Shown: piece after piece, positions 8,471 through 17,136 of the stretch
How positions within the stretch are numbered: the first letter of the stretch is position 1
How the letters are laid out: every line of letters starts with the position of its first letter
Virus record (IMG/VR): IMGVR_UViG_3300032288_000505
Span: 1 to 27,272 of that record
Length of the DNA stretch: 27,272 nucleotides
From: a virus
Direction: 5' to 3' (one strand)
Program-made: the position numbers and the translations under genes
The notes under the pieces: model-generated
Databases searched by the model: none
What the model saw: the letters and a program-made list of their open reading frames with translations, nothing else
What the model was told of the DNA's origin: nothing

Positions 8471-9394
8471 ATGACTTATATTTCACAATATCAGTATTAC
8501 GAAAATAACGGCAATACACCTCAGGACAAGAATTGGGGGTCATATCAATATGTGAGCCTACAAGATGTTGTTACAAACTTTATGTTGATGCATACAGGTA
8601 ACCACTCCTTGGTCAACAATGAAGAAAGATACAAGATTCTATTTCATGCTAAGCGAGCTATTCAAGAGCTTAATTACGATGCGTTCAAGGAGGTAAAAAT
8701 CCTAGAGCTAGACGTCACTGAATCTTTGAGGTATGTGCTTCCTTCTGACTACGTCAATTGGGTTCGTATATCTCTTTACAAAGATGGGTGGTTAAGACCA
8801 TTAACAGAGAACATTCAGACCTTATCGTCCAATGCTTATTTGCAGGACAATAATGGCAATATTCTGTTTGATATAAACGGCAATATCCTTCAGCCTCAGT
8901 TCTCCAATATCGACTACGACAGGCTTCACAAATTAAAGAAGAGTATCTACCTAAACGAGAACAGCCCATACAATGGGAATTGGGGATGGTATATAGATGG
9001 AAGTTGGTATTTTGATTATAGGATTGGTGCTGCGTTTGGATTGGATACAGAAACAGCAAACTTCAATCCCACTTTTAATATCGACAAGAAAGCAGGAGTG
9101 ATTAACTTTGACTCAAGTATGTCGGGTCAGACCTGCATCCTTGAGTATGTCTCAGACGGAATGGAGAATGGAGACAATTCATTGGTCACTGTAAACAAGT
9201 TGTTTGAGCAATATATTTACGCTTCAATTAAATACGAGTTACTAAACTCTAAGCTTGGAGTTCAAGAGTATGTTGTTACTCGCGCAAGAAAAGAAAGGTC
9301 TGCGCTTTTGAGAAATGCAAAAATAAGAATGAGTAACATTCATCCGGGAAGACTATTAATGAATCTTCGTGGAATGGACAAGTGGATTAAATAA
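8471..9394 (+). CDS. Probable tail adaptor / gatekeeper (T7 gp11-like position)
   Basis: A 307-residue protein immediately upstream of the nozzle gene, the position of the T7 gp11 gatekeeper and of the second connector ring in crAss-like phages. The helical N-terminal part (LFHAKRAIQELNYDAFKEVK) is followed by a beta segment with LPSDYVNWVRISLYKDGWLRPL, a pattern seen in this adaptor type. A duplicated DNNGN/DINGN turn occurs near residues 125-140. The C-terminus is helical and basic (VTRARKERSALLRNAKIRMS). It ends in TAA one base before the ATG of the nozzle gene, so the two are tightly coupled. The assignment combines synteny and motif appearance. Confidence 0.62.
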   Translation: MTYISQYQYYENNGNTPQDKNWGSYQYVSLQDVVTNFMLMHTGNHSLVNNEERYKILFHAKRAIQELNYDAFKEVKILELDVTESLRYVLPSDYVNWVRISLYKDGWLRPLTENIQTLSSNAYLQDNNGNILFDINGNILQPQFSNIDYDRLHKLKKSIYLNENSPYNGNWGWYIDGSWYFDYRIGAAFGLDTETANFNPTFNIDKKAGVINFDSSMSGQTCILEYVSDGMENGDNSLVTVNKLFEQYIYASIKYELLNSKLGVQEYVVTRARKERSALLRNAKIRMSNIHPGRLLMNLRGMDKWIK

Positions 9395-9395
9395 T

Positions 9396-12300
9396 ATGGC
9401 AAACTTCACTAGAAATTTTATTGCGGGCAAAATGAATAAGGTTGTTGATGAACGCCTTGTTCCTGACGGAGAATATATTGACGCAATGAATGTCAGAATG
9501 GGTTCTACCGAACAGTCTGAGATTGGTGTTATTGAGAACACAAAGGGGAATCTTCCTTTAACTTCTCTTGCTTATTTTGATGGAACTCCCACTAGTGTTG
9601 ATGCTGTTTGCATTGGAGCGTTTGCTGATAGTGCAAACGAAACGGTGTATTGGTTTGTGCATGACCCTAATTTTACTAGCACTACTTCAGGCCCTAATCC
9701 AACGGGGAAGCTAGACTTAATACTTTCCTTCAATACCATTACTAATATTCTTACATATCATGTGATAAGCATAAATGATGGTGGCGGAGTAAACACAACA
9801 CTGAACTTCAACCCAAGATATCTTATTACGGGAATTGACAAGGTAGGAGACCTTTTATTTTTTACAGACGATTATAACCAACCTAGGTTTATAAACATCA
9901 ATAGAAACTATCCTAATCCTATTGGAGATATAGATGGAGGTGGGCTTCCTAACGGACCTGACCTATTAGCCGAGTCTTTGCTTGTAATAAAGAAGCCCCC
10001 TATTGCTGCGCCTACAGTTCAGATGATTGAGCAGTCAGGTCAAAACAACTATCTAGAAGAAAGGTTTATTTGTTTTGCTTATAGATACCGATACATAGAC
10101 GGAGAATATTCCGCTACGTCTCAGTGGTCTGACCCTGCGTTCATACCTAGTGAATTTGCTTTTAGCAGCAATAGCTATCTCAATGAAGGAATGACCAACT
10201 CTTTTAATGCAGCTATTGTGTCGTACAATACAGGCGGACCACTAGTCGTTGGCATAGACCTTTTGTTTAAAGCAGCAAACAGCAATATTATCAAGGTTAT
10301 TGAAAAGCTTGACAAGGCAGAGATGGGTATATCGGACAACGTCATAGAGACCCTCACCTTTAATAACAGCAAGATATTTACGATACTTCCTGATTCAGAA
10401 ATTTTAAGGTTGTACGACAATGTTCCTAGGCTTGCAAAAGCTCAAACCATAATGGGGAACAGGCTTATGTATGGAGCGTACCTTGAAGGATACGACCTGA
10501 TTGATAAGTACGGAAACCCTACAAGACTAGAGTACGAGACTTCGCTTTTAACTGAAGACATAGGGCTTGAGGATATTCCGTACACTTTGACTTCGGGAGA
10601 TTATTTTTTTGGGACCGGAATAGCTATTGCTGATTCTGTTATTCAGATAGATTTAGCGGGAATAGAATTAGTGGCAGGGTCTGCTATAACAATAGAAGTG
10701 AGCTTGACACACGTGGTTTATACAGGAGATGCTCCATACCCTACCGATACAGTTTCTGATTTAGCTGTTACATTTTCTTTTTCACTTGCAAATGACTATG
10801 CTTCGGTGTACGCATTGGCTACAAGCGCAGAGTTTCAAGATGCAGTTGGTACTGCCTTCAATATACTACCTGTGTATTCTCCAATTGTTGGAGACGATAC
10901 CTCTTGTGACGGAACCACATTTACTGACCAAGTAAACTGTCTTCTTCCAAATACATTGGCAACACCAAATGCCTTTGGGACGGTAACTAAGTATGAGGCC
11001 GGCATATCCGCAGCAAATGAACCTATTGCTATAACAATAGCATCCCCATCTAGCACTGTAATTGAGTTGCAGTTTCTTGCTATGAGATACGTTGACAATG
11101 TTTCTGCTATTACTCAAAACATTTACGACCATTACAAAGTATCAGAAGCGGAGGTTTATTTCCAAAAAGTATCAACCCCAAGAAGCTTGCATAGCAATAG
11201 AGGTTATGAGATAGGGATTGTGTACATGGACGAGTTTAACCGCTCGACTACAGCGCTAGTAAGTCCATTCAATACTGAACACGTACCATGTGCAAACTCT
11301 ATTACCAAGAACTCTATAAGAGTCACTATACCCACTTCTCAAAGAGCTCCGTCTTGGGCTAAGAGATACAAGTTTGTTTGTAAAGCGGACGCTGAAAACT
11401 ATGAGACAATATACACGAGTATATTTTTTACAGAAGAAGCAACAACCGATGTTTACTTTCTTCTTGAAGGAGAGAATATGCGTAAGGTTGAGTCGGGGGA
11501 TAGATATATAGTGAAAAGAGATACCGGCGGCCCTTTATATACATGTGCTTATGCGACTGTATTAGAGAAGGATGCAAAGGAGGCAGGCTTTATAATTACT
11601 CAAGAAGGAGTGGTTCCTCCTGCCGGTGTTTATATGAAGATTAAACCATCTTCTTTTCAGGCTACTCAAACAGCAAATGCAATTATTAGTCCGGGGCCAA
11701 GAACTACTAACGAGAATAATGGAGGTGATTTTCCTATGCAAGAATATCCTATGAATATATGGGATGGCTCAGCATGGGTTGACTATACTGTTCCTGCAGG
11801 AAGCAGGATAACTATGGCTTTTAGGTTTCAAAGATTAGGAACAGGAGATGGAGGTCGTAAGTGCGAGAGACGAATATATACATTAGAAGTTAGTTTGACG
11901 GCGTCAGCTAACTATGATAATATGTACGATTGGTGGGTGGGAGACAATGTAGCTTCTGTATTGAATAATGGATTTTCAGATGTTGGAGACGGAGAGTGTC
12001 CTGTGTCGAATGTATTCATTCCAACTTTAGGAATACCAACACCTGAGGTATGTACCAATTACTATCAGTTTTATAGATACGGTGATGGCCGATTGGTATT
12101 AAACATAACAGGTACAGTTAGGTGTAACGGAGCGACAGGAGCTGATAAAAGAAGGTCTTCTATTACTTCGCAGATAACTGTATTTAGAGCAGACAACACA
12201 TTGGTTTTTGAAACCGAGCCATTGGACACCCTTCCTGATGTGTTCTTTGAAAATGAATTATCGTTTGCCATTGACTCTGAGGGAAACCACCTATCAGGGA

Positions 12301-14105
12301 ACAGCGCAGGAGACGTGTCTCAAGACATTACAGCAGGAATACCCGGGGAAGTACAAACCGGATTCTTCAATTGTTTCGCTTTTGGTAACGGAGTAGAAAG
12401 CTATAAGATTAGAGACTCGATTGTTGGTCGCTCATTTAATCTTGGAAACCGAGTTACTTCTGTTGCAGCTCAGGACTATAAGGCAGCTGATAGATATGCT
12501 GACATTACCTATAGCGGTGTTTACAACCAAGAGACAAACGTCAATAAGCTCAATGAGTTCAATCTAGGTCTTCTTAACTTTAAGAATTTAGAGACCTCGT
12601 TTGGGAGGATATATATAATAGACGCTAGGGATACTGACGTTCTCGTGCTACAGGAGGATAAGATATCGTATGTTTTAGCGGGTAAAAATTTGCTGTCTGA
12701 CTCAACAGGAGGAGGCGCTATATCATCAGTTCCCGAAGTATTGGGCACTCAAATAGCTAGAACAGAAAAGTATGGGATTAGCTTTAATCCTGAGAGTTAT
12801 GTTCAATGGGGATATGATAGATTTTTTACAGACATAAAGAGAGGAGCCGTACTTCAGCTTCGCGGCAACTCTCGTTCAAACGAAGACCTAAACGTTATTT
12901 CTGAATTAGGTATGCGTACTTGGTTTAGAGATAGATTCATAGAATCTTTTGGCACTCAGAAACTAGGAGGGTATGACCCTTACATGAACGAGTACGTTCT
13001 GTCCTTAAATGACAGAGAGCTTCCTGTAAACCCCGAATGCCTTGCGTGTGGCGTTTCTCAAACCCTCACCTTGTTCCTGCCGGCAGGAGCGGAAACAAAT
13101 ACTTTTGAGTATTGCGTAGAGTTGGGCCCTAATATTGGGCAGACCACTATATCTTGGATGGTGTCTAGTGTTGAAGGTGAGTTTGACATTAGCGCTACAT
13201 ATAATGGAACAACCACTTCTTCGGGGCCTCAGACCACTTCGGGCAACATAACATTTTTTAAAGACTCCGTTTCGGAAGGTTCTGTATTAATTGAAATAAC
13301 ATATACGGGCCCTGTAGTTTTGACTATGCTTATTGATTGCCCTGTTCCTGATGTTTTGAATGTTGTTGAGGTAGTGATAACTAGCGACAGTGATTCGGGA
13401 AAGACAATTCATTCTCAGTTCAGATATACAAACGGAACATTTGTTGGTCCTCTTCAATCAAATTCAGTTGTGTTCCAATCAGGGATAGACACTCCTCTTG
13501 TTTCAAGGTACAATCTAACTACAGGATATGTAGGGACGGGAGCTTTTCCGCCTGATGGAAGTGACGTAATACTTCAGACAAATAAGATAGCCCCTGACGA
13601 TTTTGTATTCAATTCACTTGGAAACAAGTTCAGATACTTAAGAAGTTCTACGCTTTACTTAAATAACTCTGTTGATATTTTAGCTTTGCTATTAGCTTCT
13701 TCAGTAGCATCTCCAATTACGGGAGGAGGCAACTTATTTGAGGCGCAATTTGCCGTCCCATCTTCTACACTTGGAAACTATTTGTACTTAATTTGGGACC
13801 TAAGACGAACAAGTATAACCGGCTTATGCTATACAAATGATGGGTCTGAGGAGAGCTTAACGTCCCTTTGCTGTGATTGCCTTGTTTGTCAAGATGAATG
13901 TTTTGTAATAGAGATAGTAAATCTTTCAGCAACAGAAACGGCAGGAATCTCTCTTCCGGGAGGGCTTTGCGGTAGTGGGATTCCTGTCTCATTGACCCTT
14001 GACCCCGAAGAAGTGGTTAAAGATTTATGCATAGTAAACGCCGATTACTACGTTGCCTTTGGAGATGTAGATATAGAATTTGTTAAATGTAATTGCTCCG
14101 TATAA
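9396..14105 (+). CDS. Large tail nozzle / muzzle (stabilisation-type) protein
   Basis: A 1569-residue protein, the largest complete gene here. The N-terminal signature (FIAGKMNKVVDERLVPDGEY, then IDAMNVRM, then IGVIENTKGN) is typical of podovirus tail nozzle and stabilisation proteins and of the crAss-like muzzle, which forms the tail tube end through which DNA leaves. The rest is beta-rich, with propeller-like segments, aromatic residues and later Ig-like stretches (about residues 1240-1330). The C-terminal region has LYLIWDLRRTSITGLCY followed by a Cys cluster, CCDCLVCQDEC, and the protein ends KCNCSV. I chose ATG 9396, one base after the previous stop, rather than the GTG at 9369 inside the upstream gene, because the signature begins right there. 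It overlaps the next start by one base (TAATG). Confidence 0.8.
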   Translation: MANFTRNFIAGKMNKVVDERLVPDGEYIDAMNVRMGSTEQSEIGVIENTKGNLPLTSLAYFDGTPTSVDAVCIGAFADSANETVYWFVHDPNFTSTTSGPNPTGKLDLILSFNTITNILTYHVISINDGGGVNTTLNFNPRYLITGIDKVGDLLFFTDDYNQPRFININRNYPNPIGDIDGGGLPNGPDLLAESLLVIKKPPIAAPTVQMIEQSGQNNYLEERFICFAYRYRYIDGEYSATSQWSDPAFIPSEFAFSSNSYLNEGMTNSFNAAIVSYNTGGPLVVGIDLLFKAANSNIIKVIEKLDKAEMGISDNVIETLTFNNSKIFTILPDSEILRLYDNVPRLAKAQTIMGNRLMYGAYLEGYDLIDKYGNPTRLEYETSLLTEDIGLEDIPYTLTSGDYFFGTGIAIADSVIQIDLAGIELVAGSAITIEVSLTHVVYTGDAPYPTDTVSDLAVTFSFSLANDYASVYALATSAEFQDAVGTAFNILPVYSPIVGDDTSCDGTTFTDQVNCLLPNTLATPNAFGTVTKYEAGISAANEPIAITIASPSSTVIELQFLAMRYVDNVSAITQNIYDHYKVSEAEVYFQKVSTPRSLHSNRGYEIGIVYMDEFNRSTTALVSPFNTEHVPCANSITKNSIRVTIPTSQRAPSWAKRYKFVCKADAENYETIYTSIFFTEEATTDVYFLLEGENMRKVESGDRYIVKRDTGGPLYTCAYATVLEKDAKEAGFIITQEGVVPPAGVYMKIKPSSFQATQTANAIISPGPRTTNENNGGDFPMQEYPMNIWDGSAWVDYTVPAGSRITMAFRFQRLGTGDGGRKCERRIYTLEVSLTASANYDNMYDWWVGDNVASVLNNGFSDVGDGECPVSNVFIPTLGIPTPEVCTNYYQFYRYGDGRLVLNITGTVRCNGATGADKRRSSITSQITVFRADNTLVFETEPLDTLPDVFFENELSFAIDSEGNHLSGNSAGDVSQDITAGIPGEVQTGFFNCFAFGNGVESYKIRDSIVGRSFNLGNRVTSVAAQDYKAADRYADITYSGVYNQETNVNKLNEFNLGLLNFKNLETSFGRIYIIDARDTDVLVLQEDKISYVLAGKNLLSDSTGGGAISSVPEVLGTQIARTEKYGISFNPESYVQWGYDRFFTDIKRGAVLQLRGNSRSNEDLNVISELGMRTWFRDRFIESFGTQKLGGYDPYMNEYVLSLNDRELPVNPECLACGVSQTLTLFLPAGAETNTFEYCVELGPNIGQTTISWMVSSVEGEFDISATYNGTTTSSGPQTTSGNITFFKDSVSEGSVLIEITYTGPVVLTMLIDCPVPDVLNVVEVVITSDSDSGKTIHSQFRYTNGTFVGPLQSNSVVFQSGIDTPLVSRYNLTTGYVGTGAFPPDGSDVILQTNKIAPDDFVFNSLGNKFRYLRSSTLYLNNSVDILALLLASSVASPITGGGNLFEAQFAVPSSTLGNYLYLIWDLRRTSITGLCYTNDGSEESLTSLCCDCLVCQDECFVIEIVNLSATETAGISLPGGLCGSGIPVSLTLDPEEVVKDLCIVNADYYVAFGDVDIEFVKCNCSV

Positions 14106-15064
14106 TGCCTACTCAATCCCCACAACCATTTTTTCTTAATGGAACGTCGCTATCCGACTCTACGTCGATATACACCAACTCAGCATTAACTATTTTTGCA
14201 GTGAATGGATGGTATTCAGACGGAACTGTTATTAGGCAATTAATCGACGGGGTTCTTCAGCCTGTTCAAGCGTGTCCGTCGTGCGGAGTTCCGTGCGGAG
14301 AGGGTGTGATTTTGGTGTCGGAAGGAAGCGGAGCATACATGCTGAACATAAACACAGGCGCTTTAGCTACTGATGTTGGAGCCATTGTAATTAGGTTTAT
14401 GCCTCAAAGTGTTCCTGACGGAATAAAGGCAGTTTTTCAAGGGATTACGTACAATAAGTTAAGCTCTGAAAATTTTGGATATTTAGCCGCTCCTGCGGGA
14501 CTTGCTACATACGCAGGAATTACAGGCTCAGAAGTTTCTGCTTGTCCTGCAGGCTCATTAGTTGGAGGGCCTTATTCTTTAACTGACTATCTTTGGGATG
14601 GGGCAGCATTTGTTGCTACAGGCGGCACTTCATCGATAAGCGTCGCAGCATCTCAAGATTTGACAACTGCTACAAATCCGGGAGAATGCGTAATGGTTAT
14701 CCCAAAAACAAGTTATGCATCTCCTGTTGTTGACATTACTTGTTATTCAGTTTGTGTTGACGCAATATTTAGCATCTCCATTGAGTGCCCGACAATGCTC
14801 AAAAAATTTAAATCATCTGTACGTGTAGCTTCATTAGACGACCCTATTGCCTTTTGCGAACTTGAGTTGAATCAGTCATATTGTGTCGTTGGCGTCAGCG
14901 GGGTTTATCCATACCTTGGTTTATATGATTGGGTTTTCTCAGACCCGTATGGACAAAACGTACTATTGGATGGGTACTACAAGACAAGCAATTTGACCGG
15001 GGCTAACGATACCATTAGGGTTCAGAACGGAGTGATAACGGAAATACTAAATACCTGCCCATAA
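14105..15064 (+). CDS. Tail protein with CPSC-type cysteine motif
   Basis: A 319-residue beta-rich protein that follows the nozzle with a TAATG overlap; a TTG at 14093 is possible but the ATG fits the overlap. The start (FFLNGTSLSDSTSIYTN, then WYSDGTVIRQLIDGVL) and the Cys motif ACPSCGVPCG near residues 55-65 resemble modules I know from tail proteins of Bacteroidota phages. The segment IVIRFMPQSVPDGIKAVFQG, followed by YNKLSSENFGYLAAPAG, also recurs in such proteins. Six or more further cysteines occur in the second half, so disulfides or a bound metal are possible. Likely roles are a tail fibre, a tail-associated adhesin or a nozzle accessory. There is no enzymatic motif, and receptor binding is only a guess from position. 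Confidence 0.6.
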   Translation: MPTQSPQPFFLNGTSLSDSTSIYTNSALTIFAVNGWYSDGTVIRQLIDGVLQPVQACPSCGVPCGEGVILVSEGSGAYMLNINTGALATDVGAIVIRFMPQSVPDGIKAVFQGITYNKLSSENFGYLAAPAGLATYAGITGSEVSACPAGSLVGGPYSLTDYLWDGAAFVATGGTSSISVAASQDLTTATNPGECVMVIPKTSYASPVVDITCYSVCVDAIFSISIECPTMLKKFKSSVRVASLDDPIAFCELELNQSYCVVGVSGVYPYLGLYDWVFSDPYGQNVLLDGYYKTSNLTGANDTIRVQNGVITEILNTCP

Positions 15065-15065
15065 A

Positions 15066-15890
15066 ATGACATATACACTTACATATAGCCAACAAGCGCA
15101 GGGATGGCCTTCGTTCTATTCCTTTTATCCCGATTGGATTATTGGGATGAATAATTTTCTATACACATTCAAAGGAGGAGACCTTTATCGTCATAATACG
15201 AACTCATCAAGAAATACATTCTATGAGGCTTATTGGACAAAGGTTGGAGACCCCGCTCTTGCGTTTACACCGACGAGTATTCAAAGCGTATTCAATACAG
15301 TCCCTCTTGAGAACAAGCTATTCAAGACCATAAACCTAGAGGGCGACTCTATTTGGGACACCCTATTGACAACTGACCTTCAATACTCAGGATTTATTGA
15401 TGCAGGTTGGTATGAAAAGAAGGAGCAGTCTTGGTATGCTTTCGTTAGAAACTCAGGAAGCGTTCCCGCTACTCCTGCAGAATATCCTCTTAGAAGCTTG
15501 AACGGAATAGGAAGAAGCTATCAAGTTATGGGCGCATTAAATGCAATTGACTTTTCAGTATCCCCGCTTATTCAGATAGGCAATATAGTCAGCATAGGGG
15601 ACTATCTGTACTTTGCAACTCCTCCGTATACCACTCCTCAATTGGCGGGACAGATAACAGGCATAATTCAAAACTACCCCTTAGGAATAAATCGAATCAC
15701 AATAGACACATCAACTCCCGGCTCTGTTCCCATACCAATTCAAGACGCATACTTCTTGTACATAAAGGGTTCAATAGCTGAGTCACACGGAGTGTTGGGG
15801 CATTACTGCGTATTTACTCTTGAAAATTCGTCTACAAATAAAATAGAACTGTTTGCTGTGGAGTCTGAGGTGATGAAAAGTTATCCTTAA
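15066..15890 (+). CDS. Conserved tail-region structural protein
   Basis: A 274-residue protein with MTYTLTYSQQAQGWPSFYSF at its N-terminus, then DWIIGMNNFLYTFKGGDLYR and HNTNSSRNTF. I recognise this pattern as a conserved structural protein next to the nozzle in crAss-like phages. It is aromatic- and beta-rich; the region LFKTINLEGDSIWDTLL gives way to another beta domain with IGNIVSIGDYLYFA. There are no cysteine clusters, signal peptide or membrane segments. It starts one base after the previous stop and closes the tail operon segment before a 21-base gap with a -7 box. A tail fibre attachment or muzzle-bound role is likely but not shown. Confidence 0.6.
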   Translation: MTYTLTYSQQAQGWPSFYSFYPDWIIGMNNFLYTFKGGDLYRHNTNSSRNTFYEAYWTKVGDPALAFTPTSIQSVFNTVPLENKLFKTINLEGDSIWDTLLTTDLQYSGFIDAGWYEKKEQSWYAFVRNSGSVPATPAEYPLRSLNGIGRSYQVMGALNAIDFSVSPLIQIGNIVSIGDYLYFATPPYTTPQLAGQITGIIQNYPLGINRITIDTSTPGSVPIPIQDAYFLYIKGSIAESHGVLGHYCVFTLENSSTNKIELFAVESEVMKSYP

Positions 15891-15896
15891 ATTTAA

Positions 15897-15904
15897 TACC
15901 TTTG
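15897..15904 (+). promoter_or_regulatory. Bacteroidota -7 box (TACCTTTG) ahead of GNAT gene
   Basis: TACCTTTG matches TAnnTTTG and ends seven bases before the ATG at 15912. A transcript from it would be nearly leaderless. No TTTG is found at the -33 distance. It would start a unit for the GNAT protein and the internal virion proteins. Confidence 0.4.
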
Positions 15905-15911
15905 TGCGTAT

Positions 15912-16325
15912 ATGGATTCCCTTGTAGTACGCGCTTTAAATGAAAACGACTACCACGATACTTTGGTTGGATGGTGGGAGCAATGGGGATGGGTTCCTCC
16001 ATCGTTAGACTTTCTTCCTGACAATGGGAAGAGTGGTATAATGATTATGGACGGTGACACACCTGTTTGCGCCGGATTCATGTACCTAACCAATTCAAAA
16101 GCGGCTTGGGTTGATTGGATTATTTCTAATAAGAAGTACATCAATAAGCCCAAAAGAAAGGAAGCTATTGAGCTTTTAATTTCTTCGCTTACAGGAATAT
16201 GCAAATCAGCGGGGTCAAAATATTGTTATGCTTTGATAAAGCATCCGGGCCTAATAAACACCTACAAGAAATTAGGATACACGCAAGGAGATTCGTATAC
16301 AAGTGAGATGATAAAAACTCTATAA
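15912..16325 (+). CDS. GNAT-fold protein in T7 gp13 position
   Basis: A 137-residue protein with the order of a GNAT (acyl-CoA N-acyltransferase) fold. It has an N-terminal MDSLVVRALNENDY strand-helix, GIMIMDGDTPVCAGFMYL in the central strands, a basic helix KPKRKEAIELLI, and the C-terminal NTYKKLGYTQGD typical of the last GNAT helix-strand. The classical acetyl-CoA loop (Q/R-x-x-G-x-G/A) is not evident, so catalysis is doubtful. T7 gp13 has nearly the same size and a similar basic helix and end, and it also lies between the nozzle gene and the internal core genes. The protein may therefore be a gp13-type morphogenesis protein rather than a modifying enzyme. It is followed one base later by the next gene. 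Confidence 0.68.
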   Translation: MDSLVVRALNENDYHDTLVGWWEQWGWVPPSLDFLPDNGKSGIMIMDGDTPVCAGFMYLTNSKAAWVDWIISNKKYINKPKRKEAIELLISSLTGICKSAGSKYCYALIKHPGLINTYKKLGYTQGDSYTSEMIKTL

Positions 16326-16326
16326 A

Positions 16327-17130
16327 ATGGCAGTAACAACAGCAATAATAGTTAGCACAGCAGCCACAGCGGCATCAGCAGGAATGTCTTTTAGCCAAGC
16401 TAATAAGCAAAAGAAGCTTCAGAGGGAAGCTGAAAGAGAGGCTCAAAACGCTCTAGCCAAAGCGGAGAAAAGGCTTGACGTAAACTTCTATGACCGATTG
16501 CCTATATTCAAAGAAATTTATGAGAACCAACAAAACGCCTTGCTTTCAGCGGGTGCTCAAGCTATTCAAGCAGGAGTAGAAGGAGAGTCAAGGGGAGTTG
16601 CTCCAACAGCGGGCCGTGTCCTCATGGCTCAAAATGAGGCTCAGGCAGACGTGAGAGAGGCTCAGGGTCAGGAGCTTTCTGATTTAGCTAGACTCAGTGC
16701 TACTGAGGAGTCAAGGCTTGGTGATATAGGCGTACAATTAAATCTAGAAAAAGTTGCAGGCGCTCAGATGGCGGCAAGAGACGCTCAAGAAGCTAGAGCT
16801 GCAGCTATTGCTCAAGGGTTTGAGAGTGTTCAAGGACTTGCTCAAACAGCTATTCAAGCCGCTCCTTTGTACACTAGAAATATAGGCGCTCAAAAATCTG
16901 CTTTATCCCAAATGCAATTTACTCCTGAGGAATTTGCTAAATTTGAAGCTCTTGGTGGTAAGCCACTGAAGGAAGGAGAGTTTTCATCATTAGATTTTCA
17001 AGGAATCGGAGATATGAACAATTCTCAATATCGACAATTTAGGAATAACTTAACTTCTGAGCAAAGACAGATGTTGTTTCAAAATCAACAATACTTGCAG
17101 AACTACAATCCGTTTAACCCATTCCAATAA
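16327..17130 (+). CDS. Probable internal virion protein (T7 gp14-like position)
   Basis: A 267-residue protein that starts with an Ala/Thr/Ile-rich stretch (residues 1-22, MAVTTAIIVSTAATAASAGM) able to insert into or lie on a membrane. A long Ala/Gln/Glu helical region follows (ANKQKKLQREAEREAQNALA, then coiled-coil-like up to about residue 180). The C-terminus is Gln/Asn-rich (YLQNYNPFNPFQ). Composition and place, after the gp13-like gene and before two larger genes, fit the small ejection protein that forms an outer-membrane channel during podovirus infection. Sequence identity to T7 gp14 is not visible by eye, so this is synteny plus composition. It ends six bases before the next start. 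Confidence 0.58.
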   Translation: MAVTTAIIVSTAATAASAGMSFSQANKQKKLQREAEREAQNALAKAEKRLDVNFYDRLPIFKEIYENQQNALLSAGAQAIQAGVEGESRGVAPTAGRVLMAQNEAQADVREAQGQELSDLARLSATEESRLGDIGVQLNLEKVAGAQMAARDAQEARAAAIAQGFESVQGLAQTAIQAAPLYTRNIGAQKSALSQMQFTPEEFAKFEALGGKPLKEGEFSSLDFQGIGDMNNSQYRQFRNNLTSEQRQMLFQNQQYLQNYNPFNPFQ

Positions 17131-17136
17131 TAGCAG

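Noticed and set aside
9369-9395. GTG start for the nozzle gene
   Set aside because: It lies inside the upstream gene; ATG 9396 falls one base after the previous stop and directly begins the conserved signature.
13075-13088. Perfect 14-base palindrome TCCTGCCGGCAGGA
   Set aside because: Isolated inside the nozzle coding frame with no T-run or partner site; probably coincidence of codons for a Pro-Ala-Gly stretch.
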